Part shown: positions 55,241 to 64,000 of the stretch, in pieces
How positions within the stretch are numbered: the stretch's first letter is position 1
Layout: every line of letters starts with the position of its first letter
Assembly (NCBI GenBank): GCA_949710005.1
Contig: OX453276.1
Coordinates: forward strand, 33,431,947-33,495,946
Reading direction: 5' to 3'
DNA from: Ricordea florida
Lineage: Eukaryota; Cnidaria; Anthozoa; Corallimorpharia; Ricordeidae
Length of the DNA: 64,000 nucleotides
Translations under genes and position numbers: made by a program
Notes under the pieces: generated by a model
What the model was told of the DNA's origin: nothing
The model's database searches: none
Seen by the model: the letters and a program-made list of their open reading frames with translations, nothing else

Positions 55241-56842
55241 TCAGGTAAAAGGCATTTTACATGATTGATCTGAATGGTCAGAAAACCTTCCGTTTACAAT
55301 AATTAGTAAATTAGTTGTCGCCCATACACTAATTGCTGTGGCGTTTATTATTGCTACCAGAACATGTCGCTTCCATCTTCGGCGCCAAACCACCATGACA
55401 GGCATATTCTGGTAACGCGTCTCAATAGCTAACGAGATGCCGGTGAAAAACCATTCGATGACAACTGGAACTGCAGTAGAAATGGCGAAGGGTAACAGCA
55501 GTTCTGTCAGGGATTGGTTCTTTAAAAAGATTAGTTTGTACAAGTAAAGATAACCGTTGACAGAAACCACCGCACTTGCTTCAAACACCATGCTCAAGAT
55601 GGCCGTGTCCGCGTTAAGTCTTTCCCGGCGCGGAGTACGGAAACTTCCCCATGGTGCTGATTTCCTCTGGTAAATTTGATGATAAACGTGATCTCTTATG
55701 ACCATAGTGCTGCGCTCAATGACTTCCACGGCGCCGTGAATAACACCAAGAATAGCAATAGATTTCAAATCATCAAGATTCACTTGAAGGACCCGAAACA
55801 TGACCGCTGCACCGCCGTACAGCGGCACAAGTAGCACGAACGAAGTTCCCGGATGTGTGATGTTCGACAAGTGCTGAACGCATATGCGAGAAATTGCTTT
55901 GAGTAAAACGCCGGTGATTGGAGCGAACACGGCGATTAGTAACTTCCCATTTTTGTCTTGCTTGTTGTATGCGGGGTAAATGACATAAACCGATACATAC
56001 GTCACTATGAGTGGCACGACATACGGTAACATGAGCTGCAAGTAGAGTATAAACTGCTTCTTACCTCTTCTGGTATAAAAGTGTTTTGCAACGACATATC
56101 CTTGAACGCTAATGCACATTGTGAAAATAACATTTAGAGGAAATCTCTGCAATGGTGTTATTTTGGAGTGAGATATGCCAAAAAACTGAAGGGTCAAGCG
56201 ATAAGCAGCATCTATGAAATAGAATCCAAAGGTTGCCAATAAAAGATATCGCCTTATTCCCTTTAACTGAAAAGATCTGAACAGAACTTGCGCGTTACCA
56301 AAGTACCACAGGTAAAGCACAGCAACAAACACAATATCAGACACCGCACGTATCCATTGCACTTTGACTGGAATTGGCTGTGTCGTAACGAATTCACAAG
56401 CATGTGTTGTTTTATACATTAAATATGCCACTGCAATGAAAATAGCGCCCACAAAAGAGGCTGTTAAAAGCGATATCTGCCCTCCGATGTACAAGGCATT
56501 CCAGACCGTGCGCAGAAACGACGGCCGAAGTTGTTTCCAAGCCATAGCGTTGGCATGCTCAGTTTCGGTATCCATGATGTCTTCATAATCGGTCTCTTGA
56601 ACTGAACACGCGTTTATCAGTCTGGGGCGAAATCTGTTAGAATTCAAACTTGTCGTTTCTTTGTCACTGTATTCCTGATAAATAAACTGGTCCCACGGTT
56701 GAGCAAACCACTCCAAGCCGGTGTTAATCAAAGGGTCGAGTTCGCTCATTTCTGGTTCTTTGGGATCGTACAGATCCGTGACACTTCTCGTAAAGCTGAA
56801 GACGAGTCGACCAAACAACTCAACAAGAGTTTCCCCAGGCAT
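55241..56842 (-). CDS. Multi-pass membrane protein of unknown family, array copy 3 (intact)
   Basis: A full-length 533-residue frame from ATG 56842 to TGA 55241. Differs from copy 1 at scattered residues over the whole length, including the loop before membrane segment 1 and segments 2-3, and lacks copy 1's terminal Arg. An in-frame TGA lies shortly upstream of the open frame, so translation must start at this ATG or after an upstream splice. Hydrophobic profile, basic inner loop and soluble N-terminus are the same as in copy 1. Together with copy 1 it is a candidate functional gene. Confidence 0.75.
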   Translation of the reverse strand: MPGETLVELFGRLVFSFTRSVTDLYDPKEPEMSELDPLINTGLEWFAQPWDQFIYQEYSDKETTSLNSNRFRPRLINACSVQETDYEDIMDTETEHANAMAWKQLRPSFLRTVWNALYIGGQISLLTASFVGAIFIAVAYLMYKTTHACEFVTTQPIPVKVQWIRAVSDIVFVAVLYLWYFGNAQVLFRSFQLKGIRRYLLLATFGFYFIDAAYRLTLQFFGISHSKITPLQRFPLNVIFTMCISVQGYVVAKHFYTRRGKKQFILYLQLMLPYVVPLIVTYVSVYVIYPAYNKQDKNGKLLIAVFAPITGVLLKAISRICVQHLSNITHPGTSFVLLVPLYGGAAVMFRVLQVNLDDLKSIAILGVIHGAVEVIERSTMVIRDHVYHQIYQRKSAPWGSFRTPRRERLNADTAILSMVFEASAVVSVNGYLYLYKLIFLKNQSLTELLLPFAISTAVPVVIEWFFTGISLAIETRYQNMPVMVVWRRRWKRHVLVAIINATAISVWATTNLLIIVNGRFSDHSDQSCKMPFT

Positions 56843-57369
56843 CTTTCTGCTGAACAAATGCTGTTTCAATCCTCCAATGTTATTAGCCACTACCCCTCGC
56901 GAACTTCACTTGTGTGAGACGTTGTGGAGATTTTTTTCAGGAACAGTCGCTTTTCAAATTTCTGTTCTGGTGTTTTCGACCTTACATTCGGAATTAAAAA
57001 ATTGTCTCCTCTGCGAATTCCTTTCCAAATTATTATCGTAATCCTTGGATGCACTGTGTTTAACACTAGAGTTCACAGAAATAAGGCTATTTAACCCTAG
57101 ATAAATCCCTTAATGACTAATACTTAGGCAGTTTGTTAATCACCAAAGCACTTCTTGAGCGAAACTGAATAAATCAAAATCAAAAGAAACAGCGGAAGAG
57201 GTAACCGTCCCTCTTTTCACTTTAGAAAATGTAACAGAAATATTTTTGTTTTGTAAGCTGAGCGAAACCAAGTGAAGTCAATACCGTTAAATTTTAAGTT
57301 CAAGGCCGATGATTTAATGCAAGAAATTGGGATAATCAAGCAAGTTGATGAAGTTGTTTATACCACCGT

Positions 57370-58574
57370 AAGGTACAAGAGGGGGGTGCTGACGCTCCGA
57401 GCCTCAGCTGTTCGTCAAAGCAAAAGTTTCTTTGGAGACTACGCCACGATGATTTTATGACTGTGCTTCAACTTCTATTTTAACCGATACCGTTCACAAT
57501 AAGACGTTCACGCTGGGCCGAAATACAAGAGACTAAAGATGTGTTATTTCTTATATTTGTTTCGTGAAAAAAGGTTTAAAATCCTTGGATTCATTCTTTA
57601 GTAAATGTAACTAAAAAGTGAAACAAAGTTACCACGAGACGAATTGGGAAGAAGAAATTATTTTTAGTAGATGATGGTTTAGTTTGGTTGGTCATTTGTT
57701 TGATACTTTGATTGATTATAAGTTTCCTAGTTTGGTTAGTTATATGTTCTTAGTTTGGTTGGTTACATGCATGTTTCTTAGTCTGCTGGGTTATATGTTT
57801 GTTACACAAGAAACTGGGATAATCAAACAAGTTGATAAAGTTAAGAAACTACCCCCACAATATATATTTGTTAGTTTGGTTAGATATATATCCTTGACTT
57901 CTTTGGTTATACTTTTGTTACACAAGAAATTGATAAGGTAATTTGTACCACCGTAAGTTAAAAGAAGGGGTGCTGACGTTTCCAGCGTTAGCCATTTGTC
58001 AGAGCGAATGAGAGGATTATGGTTTATGTGCAATTAATATGGTGAGGTTTGGAGCTATGCTATAGGTGGAGCCATAAAAGCGTGTGAACGAGAGAAAATT
58101 AATTAAATGAATGAGAGAAACTAACCCACAATATATGATTGTTAGTTTGGGGGGCTATATGTTTCTCACAAAAGAAACTGGGATAATCAAACAAGTTGAT
58201 AAGTAATGGTAATAGGACTGAATGGAGTACAATTCAGGGAGTAATCAGGCGAGGGATTTGAAATTACGGGTACGATTATCCCTGAATTGTATGACACGAG
58301 GTTTGACTACCAATTAATTGTGTCCGTATAACAAAATGCGAGAAACTCGGGAATTAGTAATGGTTAAATATAAGGGCACGTACGCTTCTTATTAATACAT
58401 AATCAGCTAAAAGGTCAACTTTCTATACTATACAACTGAACTGTCCAACGGAATCTGAAACCGGAAATAGTTTCTATTTTACAAAGCGCGAAGATTGACA
58501 ACTGACACGACATCACAGCTACTGCTAAACATACCCAAATAAGGTATAAGAAAATCTTAGAAGACCTCGTTGGC
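57370..58574. other. 5' flank of array copy 3
   Basis: Repeat-rich: GTTTGGTTGGTCATTTG-type simple stretches, ACAAGAAACTGGGATAATC repeats, the TTTCCAGCGTTAGCC repeat and the GACTGAATGGAG palindrome. No supported gene. Confidence 0.45.
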
Positions 58575-59010
58575 TTGTTATTGTTTATCTTGTTTTCAAT
58601 TTATCATCAAATCGTTGAAATATGCATTGTTATGTTGTGTTATTAAAAATGTATCGTTACTTAAGAGGTTGTTTTGAAATATTTTTACCTTCCCACATTT
58701 CTCTCCATGATTTATTGTATAATTTGGCCCTCGCACAAAGAGTAGATGTTATTTCGCAATTTATCAGAGAACATTATCTTTGGAATACTCGATCCGAAAC
58801 CACCTGGTTTGTCAGACACAAACCAAACCCATTGTAGGGTTGAAAGACTCAATCCTAAAATCCCTGGTTTGTTATTGTTTATATTGTTTTCAATTTATCA
58901 TAAAAATGGATCGTTACTTAAGAGGTTGTTTTGAAATATTTTTACCTTCCCACATTTCTCTCCATGATTTATTGTATGATTTGGCTCTCGCACAAAGAGT
59001 ACATGAAATA
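58575..59010. repeat. Sub-repeat of the array, about two copies
   Basis: Same sub-repeat as at 51843-53045. The left border at 58575 joins GACCTCGTTGG directly to the sub-repeat, so the segment present at 46000-46240 in unit 2 is deleted here. Confidence 0.7.
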
Positions 59011-59646
59011 ATCACGCCTCAGTAGAGATCAACATAAAGACAGAAGTTCAACCGTCTTTGTAATCTGTTAAAACGGCTACAATTTCTAGACTGACTTTCG
59101 AATTCAAGTGTAAACCAGTCGTAGGAAGAAAGTTCGTGGCTCAACACAAAGGACAAATCGAGACAGGATTCTTCCCGATGATTTCTTGGTAAAATCAGAA
59201 AAGAAAATATCCGACACCATTCCCCTTACTGTTACCGTTTTCCACTGAAACAATCTACCAAGGTCACTAAATATATCTAATTTTTTGTCATCGCAACGCA
59301 AAATGCTCACGAGTTTCCATAGGTTACCTTTGATTTTTTCGGCTTCTTAAAAAACTTCGTTCGAGCTGAACTTGAAAACTACATGCGGTATAAAGTATTG
59401 AGAAAGTTTAGTTTTTCATCAGAATCAATGACGTACGCTCGTTAACGTTTTCTGCGAGGAATACTTGGGCTTCTTGCGAGTTCACCGATCTAATATTCTA
59501 CTCTAGAAGAACTGGCTTAATTAGCTGACTGTGGCCTGAAGTAGTTCTGTATATTTACTGTGCAGCTGTTGAAATGATGAACTGCAGAATCATTGAGTGT
59601 ACGAGTAACGGGCATTTGAGGTGGTGGATGAGACGCCTGATGAATA

Positions 59647-60074
59647 AATCAAACTAGGACTATGGTGAACTCGTGGATATGTTTATAAAACAGAGAAAAA
59701 AGAAATAATTTAAAAATTAACGAGGTGTTTTTTCAGAGTTGTGACTGAATAAACTTGAAGATAATTTTAATAATCTATAACCACAACATAAAAGTGACCA
59801 GCGAGCTGAGTAGCTTTTCGAAATAAACATACAGTGAGACATTGATATGGCGTCACCATAATAATTTGTATGAAAGCTGACCATTTCGAGTCAGCACTAA
59901 AACCCTAATCAGTATCGATCAGTGTCTAACCCAGCAGTTATTCTCTCCGTAAACAGTTTTGTTTGTCTGGCAAAGCTGGTCAACAGACAGTGCCATGTAA
60001 TATGACCAAAATATGTGTCTCGCCTTATTTTGTGATAACCTTTGTTGTATATGTATCACAAAATGTCTCACCTT
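59647..60074. repeat. Insertion or replacement in array unit 4 containing a copy of the 23582 MITE
   Basis: The unit-4 sequence leaves homology with unit 3 after GATGAATAAA and returns at TTGACGCAGAAGTCG. The foreign segment includes, at 59822-60074, a diverged copy of the MITE at 23582-23876. Confidence 0.65.
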
Positions 60075-60372
60075 GACGCAGAAGTCGTATACTTTTACGC
60101 AAACAAAATTCAAAAAAAATGCATCATCAAAATTTTAATGCGTCCCAGGAAGCAAGATGTTGACTTGAAGAACTAACTCCACTTACTGTGAATCTTGAAT
60201 AGATTTCGTTGTTAAATTAACATGTATAAAACTTTCGAACAAAGCGAATTTAAATCGTGCCGCCATATTGGATTTAACTGAAAAGGGGACTGGAGACGAT
60301 TTACACATCCGGGAAACTTGAATGAACTCCCGCCATGTTTGGTCGTTGTTTCATCGATTGTGCCCACTTACA

Positions 60373-60701
60373 ATGAACCGTGAAAAGGGACGAAGACATA
60401 ATCAGTTTTTAGACAAATGGCTGAAAGAGTTTGGATGGTTGCAAACAGGAGGCTCAGGCGATGAATTACTGATGATTTGTAAAGATTGCACAAACGCTGG
60501 AAAGAAGAACGTGTTCACGAGTGGATGCAAAAATTTCCAAAGATCGGCGCTTGTTCGTCACATGAGTTAGGTGGATCACAAAAGTTCGGCAAAAGTGCTG
60601 CTAGCAAATTAGGGAGTGATGATTCAATGGTCAAGCAAATGCGAACAGCATATTGGTTTCGCAAGAAGAGATGCCTCCTAAAAGGATTCACTTCACTTTG
60701 A
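60373..60701 (+). pseudogene. hAT/TTF-type zinc-finger fragment, unit 4
   Basis: A more diverged copy of the fragment at 48072-48406 with the same frame break after the finger. A short deletion removes part of the 5' flank. Confidence 0.55.
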
Positions 60702-61097
60702 ACAAGTAACAGTATGGCAGTAATTTGCCAGTCACTCTTACTCATAACAATAACAAAGAGAATTTCTTAGGGAAGGGTCATCAAGATATTGGGACCCACC
60801 GACATGTGGGCCTGAGGACCAAGACTGAAAAATCCTAGTGTCATCTCCGGTAGAGGAGGAAGGTACGCAAGTCATACAATGACTCCGTATCTTGGTCATT
60901 CAAAAAATAAAATTCACCGAACAAACAACACAAACAATGCTCCTAGCCCAAAACAACAAAGTTCAACCAGTGGAGGTCGAATGAAATTATAGAGTGAAAA
61001 GAACTGCGTTGTGCGAGTGGAGTATGGGGTAAGTAAGTAATTCTGAACACCGATTTTTTGATATTTTGGCTCCCTCTGTCCATCATAGTAAAAATTA

Positions 61098-62699
61098 TCA
61101 GGTAAAAGGCATTTTACATGATTGATCTGAATGGTCAGAAAACCTTCCGTTTACAATAATTAGTAAATTAGTTGCCGTCCATACACTAATTGCTGTGGCG
61201 TTCATTATTGCTACCAGAACATGTCACTTCCATCTTCGGCGCCAAACCGCCATGACAGGCATATTCTGGTAACGCGTCTCAATTGCTAACGAGATGCCGG
61301 TGAAAAACCATTCGATGACAACTGGAACGGCAGTAGAAATGGCGAAGGGTAACAGCAGTTCTGTCAGGGATTGGTTCTTTAAAAAGATTAGTTTGTACAA
61401 GTAAAGATAACCGTTGACAGAAACCACCGCACTTGCTTCAAACACCATGCTCAAGATGGCCGTGTCCGCGTTAAGTCTTTCCCGGCGCGGAGTACGGAAA
61501 CTTCCCCATGGTGCTGATTTCCTCTGGTAAATTTGATGATAAACGTGATCTCTTATGACCATAGTGCTGCGCTCAATGACTTCCACGGCGCCGTGAATAA
61601 CACCAAGAATAGCGATAGATTTCAAATCATTAAGCTCCACTTGAAGGACCCGAAACATGACCGCTGCACCGCCGTACAGCGGCGCAAGTAGCACGAACGA
61701 AGTCCCCGGATGTGTGATGTTCCACAAGTGCTGAACGCATATGCGAGAAATTGCTTTGAGTAAAACGCCAGTGATTGGAGCGAATACGGCGATTAGTAAC
61801 TTTCCATTTTTGTCTTGCTTGTTGTATGCGGGGTAAATGACATAAATTGATACATATGCTAGTATGAGCGACACGACATACGGTAACATGAACTGCAAGT
61901 AGAGTATAAACTGCTTCTTACCTCTTCTAGTATAAAAGTGTTTTGCAACAACATATCCTTGAACGCTGATGCACATGGTGAAATTGACAAAAAGAGGAAT
62001 TTTCTGCAATAGTGTTATTTTAGAGTGAGATATGCCAAAAAACTGAAGCGTCAAGCGATAAGCAGCATCTATGAAATAGAATCCAAAGGTTGCCAACAAA
62101 AGGTATCGCCTTATTCCCTTTAACTGAAAAGATCTGAACAGAACTTGCGCGTTACCAAAGTACCAGACGTAAAGCACAGAACAAAGCACAATATCAGACA
62201 CCGTACGTATCCATTGCACTTTGACTGGAATTGGCTGTGTCATAACGAATTCACAAGTGTGTTTTGTTTTATACATTAAATATGCCACTGCAATGAAAAT
62301 AGCGCCCACAAAAGAGGCTGTTAAAAGCGATATCTGCCCTCCGATGTACAAGGCATTCCAGACCGTGCGCAGAAACGACGGCCGAAGTTGTTTCCAAGCC
62401 ATTGCGTTGGCATGCTCAGTTTCGGTATCCATGATGTCTTCATAATCGGTCTCATGAACTGAGCACGCGTTTATCAGTCTGGGGCGAAATCTGTTAGAAT
62501 TCAAACTTGTCGTTTCTTTGTCACTGTATTCCTGATAAATAAACTGGTCCCACGGTTGAGAAAACCACTCCAAGCCGGTGTTAATCAAAGGGTCGAGTTC
62601 GCTCATTTCTGGTTCTTTGGGATCGTACAGATCCGTGACACTTCTCGTAAAGCTGAAGACGAGTCGACCAAACAACTCAACAACAGTTTCCCCAGGCAT
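61098..62699 (-). pseudogene. Array copy 4 of the multi-pass membrane gene (premature stop)
   Basis: Open from ATG 62699 to a TGA at 61224-61226, where the other copies have an Arg codon after RRRWK. Homology continues in frame to about 61098. The last membrane segment (about 42 residues) would be lost. Residues near 240-250 are also locally different (LLQKIPLFVNF). A shortened protein could still be made, so pseudogene status is probable, not certain. Confidence 0.7.
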
Positions 62700-62911
62700 C
62701 TTTCTGCTGAACAAATGTTGTTTCAATCCTCCAGTACTATTAGCCACTGCCCCTCGCGAACTTCACTTGTGTGACACGTTGTGGAGATTTTTTTCAAGAA
62801 CAGTTGCTTTCGAAGTTGCTGTTCTAGTGTTTTCGATCTTACATTCGGAATTAAAAATTTGTCTCCTCTGCGAATTCCTTTGCCAATCACCGTTGTAATC
62901 CTTGGATGCAC

Positions 62912-63884
62912 TGTGCTTAATACTAGAGATCACAGAAATAGTGCTATTTAACCTTAGATAGATCCCTCAATGACCAATACTTAGGCAGTTTGTTAATCAC
63001 TAAAGCACTGTTTCAGCGAAACTGAATATACCGAAACAATTTAAAAGGAACAGCGGAAGAGATAACCGTCCTCCCTTTTCGCTTTAGAAAATGTAGGAGC
63101 AATATTCTTGTTTCGTAAGCTGAACAAAACCAAGTGAAGCCGATTATTTTTCGATTGTGTTTCGACTCCTATTTCAATCCATTCCGTTCAGAATAAGAAG
63201 TTGACGCTGTGCCAAATCCCAAGAGACTGTAGATGCGTTATTTCTTCCGGCTTATTCGTATCGTGAAATAAGGTTCGAAATCTTTGGGTTAATTCTTTAG
63301 TAAATATAACTAAGAAGTGAAACGAAGCTACCACGAGACGAGTTGGGAAGACGAAATTATTTTTAATGGACGATGGTTTTGTTTGGTTAGTTATATGTTC
63401 TTAGTTTAGTTGGTCACATGTTTGTTAGTCTGCTGGGTTATATGTTTGTTACACAAGAAATTGGGATAATCAAACAAGTTGATAAAGTTTAGAAACTACC
63501 CCCACAATATATATTTGTTAGTTTGGTTAGATATATATCCTTGACTTCTTTGGTTATACTTTTGTTACACAAAAAATTGATACACAAAAAATTGATCTTT
63601 TACCTTACTACCGTAAGGTAAAAGAGGAGGGTGCTGACGTTTCCAGCGTTAGCCATTCGTCAGAGCGAATGAGAGGATTATGGGTTACGTGCAATTTATA
63701 TAGTGAGGTTTGGAGCTATGCTATTGGTGGAGCCATAGCAGCCTGTGAACGAGAGTAAATTAATTAAATGAATGAAAGAAACTACCCCACAATATATGTT
63801 TGTTAGTTTGGGGGGCTATATGTTTCTTACACAAAAAAACTGGGATAATTAAACAAGTTGATAAGTAATGGTAATAGGACTGAA

Positions 63885-63915
<31 letters not shown>

Positions 63916-64000
63916 GGATTTGAAATTACGGGTACGATTACAAGCATGTCCAGCCCTGGCCATGAAATCCAGAGTTTCTTCACTTCTTACTTAGTTACAC
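62912..64000. other. 5' flank of array copy 4 to the window end
   Basis: Same repeat families as the other units (GGTCACATGTTTGTTAGTC simple stretches, ACAAGAAATTGGGATAATC, TTTCCAGCGTTAGCC, partial GACTGAATGGAG palindrome at 63868-63942). After about 63942 the sequence leaves array homology. No gene seen. Confidence 0.45.

Larger units (their letters stand above)
53507..57369. repeat. Array unit 3, near-identical to unit 2
   Basis: Partner of 47101-50960. Identity ends near 57370, where unit 2 has lost the segment between two CCACCGTAAGGTA repeats while unit 3 keeps it. Confidence 0.85.

Overview
The window looks like nuclear DNA of an anthozoan cnidarian, most likely a stony coral. It carries intron-rich animal genes (a complete vitamin K-dependent gamma-carboxylase and the 3' half of a WDFY3/Alfy-type gene), an integrated Polinton/adintovirus-like element, tRNA-derived SINEs, a LINE fragment and many palindromic MITEs. 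The taxonomic placement is inferred from this combination; no marker gene fixes the species.

Region 1 (1 to about 13.7 kb) is a dense, intronless, virus-like gene block. In order it holds a type-B DNA polymerase (broken, and running off the left edge), a TFIIB-like factor (+), an rve-type integrase (-), a putative double-jelly-roll major capsid protein, an A32/FtsK-HerA-type packaging ATPase, several unknown proteins, a run of small membrane proteins, a penton-like minor capsid candidate, two larger proteins whose type recurs in such elements, and a SAP/Rho-N plus zinc-knuckle protein (-). Polymerase, integrase, ATPase and capsid genes together define a Polinton/Maverick (adintovirus-like) element. 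All genes except the polymerase still read through, so the insertion is fairly young or only recently decayed. Perfect hairpins sit at several gene 3' ends, and two neighbouring small genes share a copied leader. No adenain-type protease was seen, and the left terminus lies outside the window.

Region 2 (13.7-16.8 kb) has no convincing gene. It holds a 20-bp minisatellite, a decayed tandem repeat, a 153-bp MITE with 45-bp inverted repeats and an 8-bp target duplication, and tRNA-like fragments.

Region 3 (16.8-22.05 kb, +) is a complete eight-exon gamma-carboxylase gene. All splice phases agree and give 714 residues. Region 4 (24.08-38.83 kb, -) is the 3' part of a WDFY3-type gene: 18 coding exons encode the C-terminal part of the BEACH domain, the WD40 repeats, a linker with a possible LC3-binding motif, and a full FYVE zinc finger. 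The two genes are convergent. WDFY3 introns hold a SINE, a LINE fragment, MITEs and tandem repeats. Its upstream exons were not found anywhere up to 64 kb.

Region 5 (about 40.4-64 kb) is a tandem array of four copies of an unrecognised gene (-) for a protein of about 534-550 residues with roughly ten membrane segments. Copies 1 and 3 are intact; copies 2 and 4 carry premature stops. Units 2 and 3 are near-identical over about 3.9 kb, so the array is still turning over. Units 2-4 also carry a broken hAT-type zinc-finger fragment, and further short-period tandem and palindromic repeats lie between the genes.
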